The notes: generated by a model from the sequence alone, not told the origin. A stretch of DNA of 64,000 bases from Solimonas fluminis (GCF_002930645.1 NZ_PSNW01000006.1:186001-250000); one strand, 5' to 3'; shown: positions 1 through 12,618, counted from the stretch's first letter. Made by a program: numbers and translations.

Positions 1-143
1 TCGTTGCGGGCGCGGGCGGCGGAACGGCCGCCGAGCAGCCAGGAGAGGACCAGCATCAGGGCACAGAGGCCGAACACGCCGACGATGTAGAGGGCGGTAC
101 CCCAGAACTCGGGCGATTCCGGAACACTGGCGAAATCGGTCAT
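1..143 (-). CDS. nuoA: NADH-quinone oxidoreductase subunit A, N-terminal part (runs off window)
   Basis: Reading the minus strand from an ATG at 143 gives about 47 residues beginning MTDFASVPESPEFWGTALY, followed by a hydrophobic helix and an LLGGRSAARARN tail that leaves the window. This layout of a short polar start, a first membrane helix with a GLCALML core, then the LLG-R-R-N segment is the NuoA N-terminus, the small membrane subunit of respiratory complex I next to the quinone site. NuoA normally opens the nuoA-N operon, so the rest of complex I probably lies beyond position 1. The family call rests on this short segment only. Confidence 0.8.
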   Translation of the reverse strand, partial: MTDFASVPESPEFWGTALYIVGVFGLCALMLVLSWLLGGRSAARARN

Positions 144-344
144 TCGTGGCCTCGTACGGTCGCTCGTCTGTCTTGTCGTGGGCAGGGCACCATGGGCGGC
201 CGCAACGGACATGCCTGAAGTCCGGGCGACGTGGCTAAAACTTCCCCAGGGGTGGCGGCCTGCATGCCGTCCGAACGGATTATAGACCGGCGAGGTGGCA
301 AAGCGCTGAATTTTTTGTCGGAAGTTGCAGGGGTGTTGACAGCA

Positions 345-368
345 GAAGGCCCGCATGTGCGGGCCTTC
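345..368. terminator. Perfect 11-bp hairpin downstream of fpr
   Basis: The arms GAAGGCCCGCA and TGCGGGCCTTC are separated by 2 bases. The hairpin lies 32 bp past the fpr stop on the minus strand and before the nuoA promoter region. There is no clear U-tract on either side, so terminator function is probable rather than certain. Confidence 0.55.
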
Positions 369-399
369 GGTGTGCAACTCCGGTGTACAGCCGTGACGC

Positions 400-1173
400 T
401 TACTTCTCCACGAAGGCGCGCTCGATGACGTAGTCGCCCGGGGTGCCGATGTGCGGGGAGATCTGGAAGCCGCGGCTGTCGAGGATCTCGCAGGAGTCCT
501 TCAGCATCTGCGGGCTGCCGCAGATCATCACGCGGTCGGTCACCGGGTTCAGGTCCGGCAGGCCGATGTCGGCGGCCAGCTTGCCGCTGCGGATCACGTC
601 GGTCAGGCGGCCCTGGTTGCGGAAGGGCTCGCGGGTGACCAGCGGGTAGTAGATCAGCTTGTCACGCACCAGCTCGCCCAGGATCTCGTCCTGGGGCAGG
701 CCTTCCAGGTAGTCCTTGTAGGCCAGGTCGTTGACATTGCGCACGCCATGGATCAGCACGATCTTCTCGAAGCGCTCGTAGGCCTCGGGGTCCTTGACCA
801 GGCACATGAAGGGGGCCAGTCCGGTGCCGGTGCTGAAGTAGTACAGGTTCTTGCCCGGGTTCAGGTCGTCCAGCACCAGGGTGCCGGTCGGCTTGGTGCT
901 GACCAGCAGCTCGTCGCCTTCCTTCAGGTGCTGCAGCCGCGAGGTCAGGGGGCCGTTCTGCACCTTGATGCTGAAGAACTCGAGATGTTCCTCGTAGTTG
1001 GCGCTGGCGATGGAATAGGCGCGCATCAGCGGGCGGCCGTTGACCTCCAGGCCAATCATGACGAACTGGCCGTTGCGGAAGCGCAGGCCCGGACCGCGGG
1101 TCGTCTTGAAACTGAACAGCGAGTCGTTCCAGTGGTGAACGCTCAGGACACGCTCGGGGGCGAACTTGGCCAT
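400..1173 (-). CDS. fpr: Ferredoxin--NADP+ reductase
   Basis: A 257-residue flavoprotein that passes electrons between NADPH and ferredoxin or flavodoxin in the cytosol. The N-terminal FAD domain carries the RAYSIAS flavin-binding motif near residue 52. The NADP domain has GTGLAPFM near residue 116 and CGSPQML near 218. The protein ends in the AFVEK tail typical of subclass-I bacterial FPRs, whose last residues cover the flavin. Length matches the E. coli/Azotobacter type (about 250-258). It is a single gene with a hairpin after it, and the neighbours are divergent or unrelated. No SoxR/FinR-type operator was identified by eye. Confidence 0.93.
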   Translation of the reverse strand: MAKFAPERVLSVHHWNDSLFSFKTTRGPGLRFRNGQFVMIGLEVNGRPLMRAYSIASANYEEHLEFFSIKVQNGPLTSRLQHLKEGDELLVSTKPTGTLVLDDLNPGKNLYYFSTGTGLAPFMCLVKDPEAYERFEKIVLIHGVRNVNDLAYKDYLEGLPQDEILGELVRDKLIYYPLVTREPFRNQGRLTDVIRSGKLAADIGLPDLNPVTDRVMICGSPQMLKDSCEILDSRGFQISPHIGTPGDYVIERAFVEK

Positions 1174-1346
1174 TTCAATCCATGGTGCAGTGCAAAATGG
1201 GGCGCAATCTTAAGACAAAATCCTGCCGGCGGTGGCGGCCCGGCTTCCAATCGTCTGAAAAAAGTGCGTCCGGGAATAAAAAACCGGGCGGAATTGTCAG
1301 GTTAAGCTTGATGCGGCGCCTCACCCGCAGGGACTACCGCCGGTAT

Positions 1347-1673
1347 TTATGGCCGCTGCCAGCCGGCCGCGATGATGGCCATGCCCGCCAGGGCGATCCC
1401 GGCGCCGGCCCAGTCCCAGGGGCTCAGCCGCACCCCGTCCACCAGCCGCAGCCAGACCAGGGCGGTGGCCACGTAGACCCCGCCATAGGCGGCGTAGACC
1501 CGGCCGCTGGCGGCGGGGTGCAGGGTCAGCAGCCAGACGAAGAGAGCCAGGCTGGCCGCCGCGGGCAGCAGCAGCCAGGCGGACCGGCCCTGGCGCAGCC
1601 AGAGCCAGGGCAGGTAGCAGCCGATGATCTCGGCCAGGGCGGTGGCGAAGAACAGCAGGGTGGTCTTGAGCAT
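1347..1673 (-). CDS. YnfA/UPF0060 family small membrane protein
   Basis: A 108-residue inner-membrane protein with four predicted helices. Its features are those of the YnfA (UPF0060) family: N-terminal [15 protein letters not shown], central [12 protein letters not shown] near residues 57-68, and C-terminal [15 protein letters not shown]. Length matches the family (about 108). YnfA-like proteins resemble SMR-type small exporters. A drug- or ion-efflux role is suggested for some members but not settled. It is flanked by fpr on the same strand and the divergent phoD gene, with no operon partner in view. Confidence 0.88.
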   Translation of the reverse strand: MLKTTLLFFATALAEIIGCYLPWLWLRQGRSAWLLLPAAASLALFVWLLTLHPAASGRVYAAYGGVYVATALVWLRLVDGVRLSPWDWAGAGIALAGMAIIAAGWQRP

Positions 1674-1805
1674 GGTCTGGCCATGCTAGAGCAGTTCGAG
1701 GGTGAAACGCGGGCCCTTGCCAGGATGAAGGGCAGTGAACGGCGCCTCTTCATCGGCTGGTGATCTTGGGGCCTCAGACTGCCGCTTTTCCGAGGGGAGT
1801 CCCCG

Positions 1806-3476
1806 ATGATGCGGCGTCGCAGGTTCCTGCAGGGTCTGGGTGGCTTGTCCGGGGCGGCCCTGTTGCCGGGCTGCGGTAGCAGCGATCCGGTGGAGGACGC
1901 GGCGGGCAAGGTCCGCTTCGATCATGGCGTGGCCAGCGGCGACCCGCTGCAGGACCGGGTGATCCTGTGGACCCGTGTGACGCCGGAGCGCGATGGACCG
2001 GTGCGGGTGCGCTACCTCGTGGCGCGGGACCCGGAGATGAAGGACCTGGTGGCCTCCGAGACCGTGATGACGGACCGTGCGCGGGACTATACGGTGAAGG
2101 TGGACCCGGCGGGCCTGGCTGCCGGCATGCACTACTGGTACCGCTTCGAGGCGGGTGGGGCGGTGTCGCCGGTGGGGCGCACCAAGACCCTGCCGGTGGG
2201 AGCGGTGGACCGGCTACGCTTCGCCTTTACCTCCTGCTCCAACTACCCGGCCGGCTATTTCGGGGTCTACGGCCGCATCGCGGAGCGCCTGGACCTGGAC
2301 GCGGTGTTCCACCTGGGCGACTACATCTACGAGTCCGGCTCCACCGGCCTGGACGGGCGTGACCACAGCAACGGCCGCGAGATGGTCACGCTGGACGACT
2401 ACCGCGACCGCCACGCCCAGTACCGGACGGACCCGGACCTGCAGGCGATGACGCGCCAGCACCCGATGATCGTGGTCTGGGACGACCACGAATCCACCAA
2501 CGACTCCTACCGGGATGGCGCCCAGAACCACACCGAGGGCGACGAGGGCGCCTGGGAGTTCCGCAAGGCGGCCTCGATCATGGCCTACTTCGAGTGGCTG
2601 CCGATCCGCATGGCGGATCCGGAGGACCCGCAGCGCATCTGGCGGCAATTCGTGTTCGGCGACCTGGTGGACCTGATCATGCTCGATACGCGCCTCTACG
2701 GCCGCGAGGAGCCGCTGGGCATCCTGCCGGGCGGGCCGGAGCTGAACGATCCCGCGCGCCAGCTGCTGGGCCTGCGCCAGGAGAACTGGCTGGTGGAGCG
2801 GCTGACCGCGTCCAGCGCGAAGTGGAAGCTGCTGGGCCAGCAGGTGATGTTCGGCCAGCTGCGCCTGGCCTCGCTGCCGGACCTGTCGCTGCTGGGCCTG
2901 ACGCTGGCCGAGGAACTGCTGGCGCTCAACGGCGACCAGTGGGACGGCTACCCGGCGGCGCGCGACCGCGTATTCGACGCGGTGGAGCGCGGCTCGGTGG
3001 AAAACCTGGTGGTGCTGACCGGCGACATCCACAGCTCCTGGGGCAACGAGCTGTACCGCGACCCGGGCGAGCTGCTGACGCTGCTCGACAACATCGTGGG
3101 CGATCCGCTGGACCTGGGACTGATCAAGGCGCATGGCGTGGAATTCGTGTCGCCCTCGGTCACGTCCAGCGGCCTGCCGGCGGGCACCACGCCGCTGCTG
3201 CGCACCGCCTTCGGCCTGATCGACCCGCACATCAAGTACTTCGACGGCGAGCGCCACGGCTATGTGCTGCTCGACATCACGCCGGAACGCACCCAGGGTG
3301 AATGGTGGTACGTCGATACGATCCTGCAGAAGGATTCGCCGGAGCGGTTCGGCGCGGCGCTGTACACGCGCAGCGGCGAGAACCGGCTGCGCAGCGCCGC
3401 GGAGCCGAGCACGCCGGCCGAGGCGGCCGCACCGGCACCCTGGGGCATGGCCTATCCGATTCAAGCGAGGACATGA
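1806..3476 (+). CDS. phoD: PhoD-family alkaline phosphatase, Tat-exported
   Basis: A 556-residue secreted phosphodiesterase/phosphomonoesterase of the PhoD family. The N-terminus RRRRFLQGLGG is a twin-arginine signal, followed by a lipobox-like LLPGC. The folded protein may therefore be exported by Tat and lipidated. Metal-site motifs are visible: FTSCSNYP near residue 139, HLGDYIYE near 169, WDDHESTNDSY near 225 and TGDIHSSW near 407. The N-terminal Fn3-like PhoD_N domain (VASGDP through about residue 125) is present. Two ATGs are adjacent at 1806 and 1809 and either could start. It is monocistronic. A Pho box was not recognised by eye. Confidence 0.92.
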   Translation: MMRRRRFLQGLGGLSGAALLPGCGSSDPVEDAAGKVRFDHGVASGDPLQDRVILWTRVTPERDGPVRVRYLVARDPEMKDLVASETVMTDRARDYTVKVDPAGLAAGMHYWYRFEAGGAVSPVGRTKTLPVGAVDRLRFAFTSCSNYPAGYFGVYGRIAERLDLDAVFHLGDYIYESGSTGLDGRDHSNGREMVTLDDYRDRHAQYRTDPDLQAMTRQHPMIVVWDDHESTNDSYRDGAQNHTEGDEGAWEFRKAASIMAYFEWLPIRMADPEDPQRIWRQFVFGDLVDLIMLDTRLYGREEPLGILPGGPELNDPARQLLGLRQENWLVERLTASSAKWKLLGQQVMFGQLRLASLPDLSLLGLTLAEELLALNGDQWDGYPAARDRVFDAVERGSVENLVVLTGDIHSSWGNELYRDPGELLTLLDNIVGDPLDLGLIKAHGVEFVSPSVTSSGLPAGTTPLLRTAFGLIDPHIKYFDGERHGYVLLDITPERTQGEWWYVDTILQKDSPERFGAALYTRSGENRLRSAAEPSTPAEAAAPAPWGMAYPIQART

Positions 3477-3479
3477 TTC

Positions 3480-3507
3480 CGTCATGCCGGCTCTCGCCGG
3501 CATGACG
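3480..3507. terminator. 12-bp stem-loop just after phoD
   Basis: The arms CGTCATGCCGGC and GCCGGCATGACG are perfect complements around a TCTC loop and begin 4 bp after the phoD stop. There is no T-run. The sequence resembles the dispersed intergenic palindromes common in high-GC gammaproteobacteria, so it could be a terminator, a repeat or both. The remaining interval to 3811 (about 300 bp) shows no gene I can support. Confidence 0.6.
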
Positions 3508-3811
3508 GGTATCTGGGGGCATGCGTGCGCCCAATCCTGGCAAGCCCCAGACGGGCGCTGCGCCGCGGGCATGCCTGTTGCTGTGCAAAGGGCAGGGCCT
3601 TCCGCCTCGGGCGCGTAGGCAGGATTTACTGGCGGGATTCGTCCGCCCGCGGGGCCAGTTCCGCGGGTGGCCGCCTTAAGATTCACGCATTGGTTTTCTT
3701 GCGGTTCTTCGGGGATCAGGCAGTAATGACGTCCATCAGCGCAGGCGCCCCGGCAGAGGGCGCCGCCAGGATCGGTTGCACCGTCGCCGTGCCGCGGCCC
3801 GGGGCCGCGGC

Positions 3812-5374
3812 ATGATGCCGCTCCTGCAGCGCCCGCTGGCCGACGGCCACGCCTCGGACCAGGCCTTCTACCGGCAGCGGCTGGGATCGGCGGCGGCCGA
3901 GTCCCTGCGCCGTACCGTGCGCGGCGAGCTGGCCTGGCTGCTGGCGCCATTCATGCATCACCTGCCCCAGGCCCTGGCCGAGTATGAAAGCCGCGCCGCC
4001 GATCCGGTGCGACGCGAGGCGATCCGCGAGCTGCGCGGGCTGTTCGGCGTCATCTCCGAGCGCTGGGTGGACACCTTCATCTATGCAGTGGATGCGCGCC
4101 TGATCGGCAGCGGTGCCGGCCTGGACGAGGCGCAGCCGGGCGACGAGCTGCTGTCCGGGCGCACCGAGCTGCAGGCGGAGGAGAAGTACGCCCGCCTGCT
4201 CTGCGAGCTCGACGACCGCCTGCAGCTGATCCGCCGCACGCTCTACGTTCCGGTGAACGTCCGCGCCCTGGCGCCGGCCGGCCTGTCACGCGCGCTGCAG
4301 GACACCGCGCAGCAGCTGGGTTGGCCGGCGGGGCACATGAAATTCCTGTTCGCCCGCTTCGGCGAGGACGTGCTGCTGCGCCTGGGCGAGCTCTACCGCG
4401 GCCTGATGGTGGCGCTGCGTGCCATCGGCAGCACGGCCCAGCAACTGGACGCGCAGCTTTCCTCGCTGCCGGCGCAGGCGCCGCCGCCGCGCGAACCCAA
4501 GGTGGACGAGGGCACGCTGTCCATGCTGCGCCACTACGCCGCCGCGGCCGACGAGCGCTACTACGACGACCGCTCGCTGGCGGCCGACCTCCTGGCGCTG
4601 GCCGAGAAGCAGTCCATGCCCGACATGGCCGACGAACAGCGCCATGCCCCGCTGCAGCGCATGAGCGTGGCGGGCCAGTTCTTCAGCGAGGCGGTGGCGG
4701 ACCCGCTGCTGCCGCGCGAACTGCGCCAGCGCCAGGACGCGGTGCGCCTGCCGCTGGTCAAGACGGCGCTGGCCGACGCCACGCTGTTCACCTCGCCGCA
4801 CCACCCGGTCAGCAGCCTGGTGGACGAGATGATGCTCAAGGCGGCTACCGCCCGCGTCACCGGCGACGAGGAGGAGAAACGCGCGGCGGAGCGCCTGGAG
4901 CAGCTGCTGGTGCAGTTCGAGCTGGCGCCGGATTTCGTGCGCCAGGCGATCCTGACCCAACAGCCGATCGACGAAGCCCAGGTCGAGAAGTTCCTGGAGG
5001 CCAAGCGGGCGCGCGCCCAGGAGCGGCGCCAGTCGGTACTGCACGCGGTGCAGCGGCGGGTGACGGAGGAACTGAGGTTGTCCACCTTCGGGCGCGAGGT
5101 TCCGGCCGCGGTCCAGGATTTCCTGCACCGCTGCTGGGGGCCGCTGCTGATGAAGGGACTGCTGGACCACGGCCCCGGCGACCCGCGCTGGCGCCAGGAC
5201 CTGGACCTGGTGGACCAGCTCGTGGAGCAGTCGGAGCTGCAGGGCTTCGGCGAGGACGAGGAATGGGCTGCGCTGATGCTGCGCCTGACCCAACGCATGG
5301 CCATGTCGGGCATGCGCGACGACCGTATCGAGCAGGGCATCGCCACGCTGCGCATGCTGCGCCGCGCAGCCTGA
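3812..5374 (+). CDS. DUF1631-like cytosolic protein
   Basis: About 520 residues, rich in charged helices and with no signal or membrane segment. The block VRALAPAGLSRALQ, then FARFGEDVLLRLGELYRGL near residues 155-200, resembles the DUF1631 family, as does the C-terminal DFLHRCWGPLLMKGLL with a trailing W/L-rich helix. The protein is shorter than the usual 700-plus residues. Function of the family is unknown. The start is taken at the ATG-ATG pair at 3812. An in-frame TTG at 3776 would add 12 arginine-rich residues. It is monocistronic and converges on the following methyltransferase. Confidence 0.68.
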   Translation: MMPLLQRPLADGHASDQAFYRQRLGSAAAESLRRTVRGELAWLLAPFMHHLPQALAEYESRAADPVRREAIRELRGLFGVISERWVDTFIYAVDARLIGSGAGLDEAQPGDELLSGRTELQAEEKYARLLCELDDRLQLIRRTLYVPVNVRALAPAGLSRALQDTAQQLGWPAGHMKFLFARFGEDVLLRLGELYRGLMVALRAIGSTAQQLDAQLSSLPAQAPPPREPKVDEGTLSMLRHYAAAADERYYDDRSLAADLLALAEKQSMPDMADEQRHAPLQRMSVAGQFFSEAVADPLLPRELRQRQDAVRLPLVKTALADATLFTSPHHPVSSLVDEMMLKAATARVTGDEEEKRAAERLEQLLVQFELAPDFVRQAILTQQPIDEAQVEKFLEAKRARAQERRQSVLHAVQRRVTEELRLSTFGREVPAAVQDFLHRCWGPLLMKGLLDHGPGDPRWRQDLDLVDQLVEQSELQGFGEDEEWAALMLRLTQRMAMSGMRDDRIEQGIATLRMLRRAA

Positions 5375-5384
5375 GGCGCCGCGC

Positions 5385-6176
5385 TCAGGCGCGGACGGCG
5401 CTCACCAGCATGTAGTGCTCGATGTATTGTGCGCGCTCGTAGTAGATGTCGAGCGACTGCTGCAGCTGGGCGCGCGTGACCTGCCGGCGCAGCAGCGCTT
5501 CGTGGGCGTAGTTCACCATGTGCCGGTAGTGCCCCCGCCAGCAGTTCTCCGTGGCATCCACCATGGCGCCGGGCAGGAAGCCGCAGCGCTGGTACAGCGC
5601 GCGGTATTCGTCCAGGCTGGCGACGTGGTTGTCGCTGATGCGGCGCTCGTGGCTGTCGTCGGCGCGCTGCGTCGTCAGGATGTCGCTCAGCACCAGATGG
5701 CCGCCCGGCTTGAGCACGCGCGCGGCTTCGCGCAGGAACTTCTCGCGGGTGTTGAAGTGGAAGGCGGCCTCGACGCAGATCACGGCGTCGAAGGAAGCGT
5801 CCGGGAAATCCAGCGCGGTGGCGTCCATCAGCAGGAAGGTCGCGCCCGGCACCAGCTCGCGGCCCCGGGCCAGCTGGCGCTCGGAAATGTTGATCGCGGT
5901 GATCTGCTGCGCCGGATAGAAGGAGGAGAGATAGCGGGAGGTTTCGCCCTTGCCGCAGGCGACGTCGAGAATCCGCCCCTTCTTTTCCGGGATGAAGCCC
6001 AGGAGCTGGGCCATCAGGGCGTCGCAGGCCGACTTGGCGTCCGGCGTTGCGTCCGTCCAGTAACCGAAGTTGGTGTAGTGGCTTCCGCCGTAGTAGTTGA
6101 TCAGGCGTTCGCTGAACATCGACGCGTCGTAGAAGCGATTGATGTTCTCTGCCAGATCCTTGGCTTGCGTGGTCAT
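5385..6176 (-). CDS. SAM-dependent methyltransferase, class I (UbiE/GSMT-like)
   Basis: A 263-residue cytosolic methyltransferase. The SAM-binding motif I is ILDVACGKGETSRYL near residues 69-83, followed by MDATALDFPDASFD near 118 and the post-II segment VLKPGGHLVLSD near 153. The N-terminal NYYGGSHYTNFGYWTD and this overall layout resemble small-molecule methyltransferases acting on natural products or glycine. The substrate cannot be told from sequence. It converges with the DUF1631 gene only 10 bp away. The upstream region to 6494 holds a 12-bp palindrome (6293-6304) that may be a regulator site. Confidence 0.85.
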   Translation of the reverse strand: MTTQAKDLAENINRFYDASMFSERLINYYGGSHYTNFGYWTDATPDAKSACDALMAQLLGFIPEKKGRILDVACGKGETSRYLSSFYPAQQITAINISERQLARGRELVPGATFLLMDATALDFPDASFDAVICVEAAFHFNTREKFLREAARVLKPGGHLVLSDILTTQRADDSHERRISDNHVASLDEYRALYQRCGFLPGAMVDATENCWRGHYRHMVNYAHEALLRRQVTRAQLQQSLDIYYERAQYIEHYMLVSAVRA

Positions 6177-6292
6177 CTGAAGGCTATCCGTGGCACAGCG
6201 GATTTCGTCCGCTCAGGGCAGGAGCCCGCCGATCGACGGGTGCCGCTGCCAGGAGGCGGACCCCCTCCGGGAGTCTAGTGGCCAAGCTATAT

Positions 6293-6304
6293 GACCGGCC
6301 GGTC
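6293..6304. promoter_or_regulatory. 12-bp palindrome GACCGGCCGGTC in the gap upstream of the methyltransferase
   Basis: This is a perfect palindrome in a 318-bp gene-free stretch (6177-6494), about 117 bp upstream of the methyltransferase start. ACCG/CGGT palindromes are common in TetR-family operators. No TetR gene lies in the window, so the assignment is tentative. Nothing else was seen in this stretch. Confidence 0.25.
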
Positions 6305-6494
6305 CGTTTGTCGCCCGTTTGTATCCGCTCGGCGCAGTCCCAAAGTAGTGCACAGGACTGATTCATCCGTCATGAAAACAATCGTGATCGACCTCAGCGC
6401 CCGCAGCGCCTCGGGCCGGGAAATCACGGCGCTCTCAGGCGGGGCCATGCCGGCATGCGGCGAACATACATTCGTACACGCCGGGGGCTGCGGA

Positions 6495-6833
6495 TCAGCG
6501 GCTCCGCAGGATCGCCGCCAGATCCTCCGGTAGCGGCATCGGCCGGAAGGCGCTGACGTTCGCTCCTCCGGTATTGCCCTCCGGCACCCAGATGCGCGAG
6601 AACAGCAGCGCCGCCAGCATCCGCAGGGTCTGCCCGAGGACCTCGCGCGCATCCCTGCGCCGCCAGCCGGCACGCCACATCCAGGCATGGCTGCGGACAT
6701 GGTCCCCGGTACGGCGCTGCGACAGGATATGGGCACGCTCGAAGTGCCGGAACGCCGCGTCGGCGGCGTTCCGGGCGAGCAGCCGGCGGCCCAGCCGCAG
6801 TTCGCTCTCGATGGCTTGCTTCAGGTGCTCCAT
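6495..6833 (-). CDS. DUF3703 family protein at end of metal-efflux operon
   Basis: A 112-residue soluble protein. The pattern HFERAHILSQRRTGDHVRSHAWM near residues 30-52, a GWRRRDAREVLGQ block and the C-terminal IWVPEGNTGGANVSAFRPMPLPEDL match the DUF3703 family as I know it. Those proteins are often encoded beside heavy-metal resistance genes and their function is unknown. It follows czcA by 64 bp on the same strand, which supports operon membership. It has no Cys clusters and few His, so it is unlikely to be a simple metal chaperone. Confidence 0.8.
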   Translation of the reverse strand: MEHLKQAIESELRLGRRLLARNAADAAFRHFERAHILSQRRTGDHVRSHAWMWRAGWRRRDAREVLGQTLRMLAALLFSRIWVPEGNTGGANVSAFRPMPLPEDLAAILRSR

Positions 6834-6897
6834 GGCGGATTCTCCCTTGAGAAGGCGCCAGCCTGAGCCCGGACCCCGGACCTGACTTCAAGTCTCC

Positions 6898-10023
<3,126 letters not shown>

Positions 10024-11268
10024 CTAGTGGTCGTGGCTCGCGCCCGACTTCTCGATGTCGGCCTTGACCAGGTAGCTGTTGGCGCTGACGTAGCGCGTGC
10101 CCGGCTTGATCCCGCCGAGCACCTCGGTCATCTCGCCGTCGCTGCGGCCCAGTTCCAGCATGCGCGCCTCGTAGGTTTCGCCGACCTGGGCGAACACCAC
10201 CGTGAAGTCGCGGAAGGGCTGCAGGGCGGTGTTGACTATGGCCAGGGGCACCGGGCTTTCGCCAATCACCACCTCGGCCGTCACGAACTGCCCGGGCGTC
10301 CACTGGCCCTGGGCATTGTCCAGCGGGACACGCGCGACCAGCATGGGACCGCCGCCTTCCGCCGAGGCGATGGCGCCGATGCGGCCCTCGCCGGACTGAT
10401 GGGCATCGGCCGCGGTGATCTTCACCGCCTGGCCGGCCTGCAGACGTGCGCGGTCGCGAGGGAACACGGTCAGTTCGGCCCAGACGCTGGCGTAGTCGGA
10501 GATCACGAACAACGCGCGTTCTCCGGTGGCCTCGCCGGGGTTGGCGGCGCGCTGCGTGACCAGGCCCGAGATGGGCGCGGTGACGGCATAGGTCTGCAGG
10601 CTTTCGTTGCTCTCCACTGTGGCCAGCAGCTGGCCGGCCTTCACCGGCTCGCCGAGCCGTGCCGAAACGCTGCGCACCACGCCGGGGAAGCGCGCGGCGA
10701 CTTCACGCACCCGTTCGGCGTTGGGGCGGATGCTGCCGTAGAGCGGCAGGCGCTCGCGCAGGCTGCCGGGGCCGGCGACGGCGGTGCGGATGCCCATGCT
10801 GCGCGCCATCTCGGCCCCGATGCGGGTTCGCCCCTCGTACGAGTCGTAGGTCCAGGCGTGCTTCCTTCCGTCATGCACGGCCTCGACGCGCACGTCGAAG
10901 GAGTGCGGTTCGGCGACCATGCCGCTGCCCTTGAGGTAGTCCTGCTCCGGCGTGAAGCGGAACAGGCTCCTTTCGCCATCGAGCCGCGTCAGTTCGACCG
11001 TCAGGCTCAGCCCGGACGGCGCCAGCGGCTTGCCGCCATGGCGGGCGTAGACGTGGAATTCGGGCGGCACGCCGTCCTCGAAGATCGCGATCTCGAGCTC
11101 TAAGTCGCCGTCGGTGAGCAGGCGGCCGCCATGGGGTCCCCTGGCTTCCGTGGTTGCGGCGTGGCCCTGCGCTTCGTCATGGCCGTGGCCATGCTCGTCG
11201 GCGGCTCCGGGCTGGGGCTTGCAGGCTGCCAGCGACAGGGCCAGCAGCAGGATGAGAGTCTTGTTCAT
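10024..11268 (-). CDS. czcB: Efflux RND periplasmic adaptor, CzcB family, His-rich
   Basis: A 414-residue membrane-fusion protein linking CzcA to the outer-membrane channel. The lipobox LSLAAC places the lipidated Cys at residue 16. A His-rich stretch follows (HGHGHDEAQGH near residues 26-36) that may bind metal at the periplasmic side. The TYDSYEGRTRIGAEMARSMGI segment precedes the lipoyl/barrel-sandwich region (residues about 170-290), with the classical APISGLVTQRAANPGE hairpin flank. It lies 12 bp after czcC and 15 bp before czcA. The C-terminus ends SGASHDH, adding more His. Confidence 0.9.
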   Translation of the reverse strand: MNKTLILLLALSLAACKPQPGAADEHGHGHDEAQGHAATTEARGPHGGRLLTDGDLELEIAIFEDGVPPEFHVYARHGGKPLAPSGLSLTVELTRLDGERSLFRFTPEQDYLKGSGMVAEPHSFDVRVEAVHDGRKHAWTYDSYEGRTRIGAEMARSMGIRTAVAGPGSLRERLPLYGSIRPNAERVREVAARFPGVVRSVSARLGEPVKAGQLLATVESNESLQTYAVTAPISGLVTQRAANPGEATGERALFVISDYASVWAELTVFPRDRARLQAGQAVKITAADAHQSGEGRIGAIASAEGGGPMLVARVPLDNAQGQWTPGQFVTAEVVIGESPVPLAIVNTALQPFRDFTVVFAQVGETYEARMLELGRSDGEMTEVLGGIKPGTRYVSANSYLVKADIEKSGASHDH

Positions 11269-11280
11269 GGGTATTCCGGT

Positions 11281-12561
11281 TCAGGGCGCGGCGGCGCCGG
11301 CCTGGCTGGGCAGGGTGAGTTGCCCGGTGAGACGCTGGATTTCGATCAGCTGCGACTGGTACTCGGCGGCGGCCTCGATCAGCCGACTGCGCTGCGCCGT
11401 CCATTCGGCCTGGGCATCGCGCAGTTCCAGCAGCGAGTAGCGGCCGCGTTCCCAGGCGTAGCGGGTCTGCTCCAGCGCCTGTTGCGCGGCGGGCACCACG
11501 CGATCGCGCTGCGCCTCGAATTCGACGCGTGCATGGTTCATCTCCTGGTACAGCGCGTAGAGCTGGGCCTGGGCGCGCAACAGCGCGGCGCTGCGCTCGG
11601 ACTGGCCCTGGTCGCGGCGCGCCTCGGCTTCGGCGATGGCGCCGCGCTGGCGCGAGCCCTGCCACAGCGGCAGCGAGGCGGAGAAGGTCAGGGCGGTATC
11701 GCCGCCGTCCTCGAAGCGGCGCAGGCCGGTGCCAAGGGTGACGCCGGCCTTGGCCTTCGAGCGGGCCAGGCGCCACTCGGACTCGCGCAGGCGGACTTCG
11801 CTGGCGTAGCGCAGGGCTTCCGGCGCGGATTCCAGCCGGGCCAGCAGCTCCTCCACCGGTGCCACTTCGGGCAGGCGCTGCAGATCGCCGCGGGCCTCGC
11901 CGAAGTCCGCCTCGGCCTGGCCCATGGCGGCGGCGAGATGGCGGCGCGAGGCGAGCAGCTCGTGTTCGGCATGCTCTTCGTCCAGCCTGGCGCGTTCCAG
12001 TGCGATGCGCGCACGCCAGCGCTCGGCCACCGGGCTGCGCGCGGCGCTGACACGGCGCTCCACCTCGCGCTGCGTGTCCTCGGCCAGTGCGGTGGTCTCG
12101 CGGGTGATGGCGAGCTTGGCCTGGTCGGAAAGCAAGTGCGCGAAGCGCCGCGCGACCTCGGCGCGGACCTCGAGCCGGGCGATGGCGGAGTCGTCGGCCT
12201 GCAGCGCCTGCTGTGCGCGGGCGCTGTCGACGCGACGCGCGAGCAGGTCGCCGCGCTCGATCAGCTGGCTGAAGCCCAGCGTGGTTTCCAGGCGGTCGAC
12301 GCTGCCGTAGGGGCCGCTGCCGAGCAGGTTTTCGGCGTCCAGCCGCAGTTCCGGCGCCGGTCGCAGGCCGGCCTGCAGGACCTGGCTTTCGGCCACGCGG
12401 GCCAGGGCGCGCTGCGCTTCCAGCGAAGGGTGTTGTGCCTCGGCCCGCGCCAGCGCGGCGGCCAGCGTCAGTTCATCGGCGGCAGAAGTGGTGCCGGCGC
12501 AGAGCGCCAGCGGCAGGAACAGCACGAGTGCCGGCGGCACTCGTGACGGAAAGCGGGACAT
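11281..12561 (-). CDS. czcC: TolC-family outer-membrane efflux protein, CzcC-like
   Basis: A roughly 426-residue outer-membrane channel of the metal-efflux system. A signal peptide (MSRFPSRVPPALVLFLPLAL ending near AGTTSAA) is followed by two repeats of long alpha-helical outer-membrane-efflux domain, starting at ELTLAAALARAEAQHPSL. The start is set at ATG 12561, which has GGGAGG six bases upstream. An in-frame start 18 bp further up lacks this. The stop is 12 bp before czcB. Coiled-coil-like helices rich in Ala, Arg and Glu fit the TolC tunnel. Confidence 0.88.
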   Translation of the reverse strand: MSRFPSRVPPALVLFLPLALCAGTTSAADELTLAAALARAEAQHPSLEAQRALARVAESQVLQAGLRPAPELRLDAENLLGSGPYGSVDRLETTLGFSQLIERGDLLARRVDSARAQQALQADDSAIARLEVRAEVARRFAHLLSDQAKLAITRETTALAEDTQREVERRVSAARSPVAERWRARIALERARLDEEHAEHELLASRRHLAAAMGQAEADFGEARGDLQRLPEVAPVEELLARLESAPEALRYASEVRLRESEWRLARSKAKAGVTLGTGLRRFEDGGDTALTFSASLPLWQGSRQRGAIAEAEARRDQGQSERSAALLRAQAQLYALYQEMNHARVEFEAQRDRVVPAAQQALEQTRYAWERGRYSLLELRDAQAEWTAQRSRLIEAAAEYQSQLIEIQRLTGQLTLPSQAGAAAP

Positions 12562-12618
12562 GATTGCCTCCCGGGGCAATGGAATGCGCGCCGCAGGCGC
12601 GGCGACGCGGGAACGACG

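Noticed and set aside
6372-6533. Small frame starting MKTIVIDLSARSASGRE
   Set aside because: There is no ribosome site, the composition is ordinary and it overlaps the DUF3703 end. No family resemblance.
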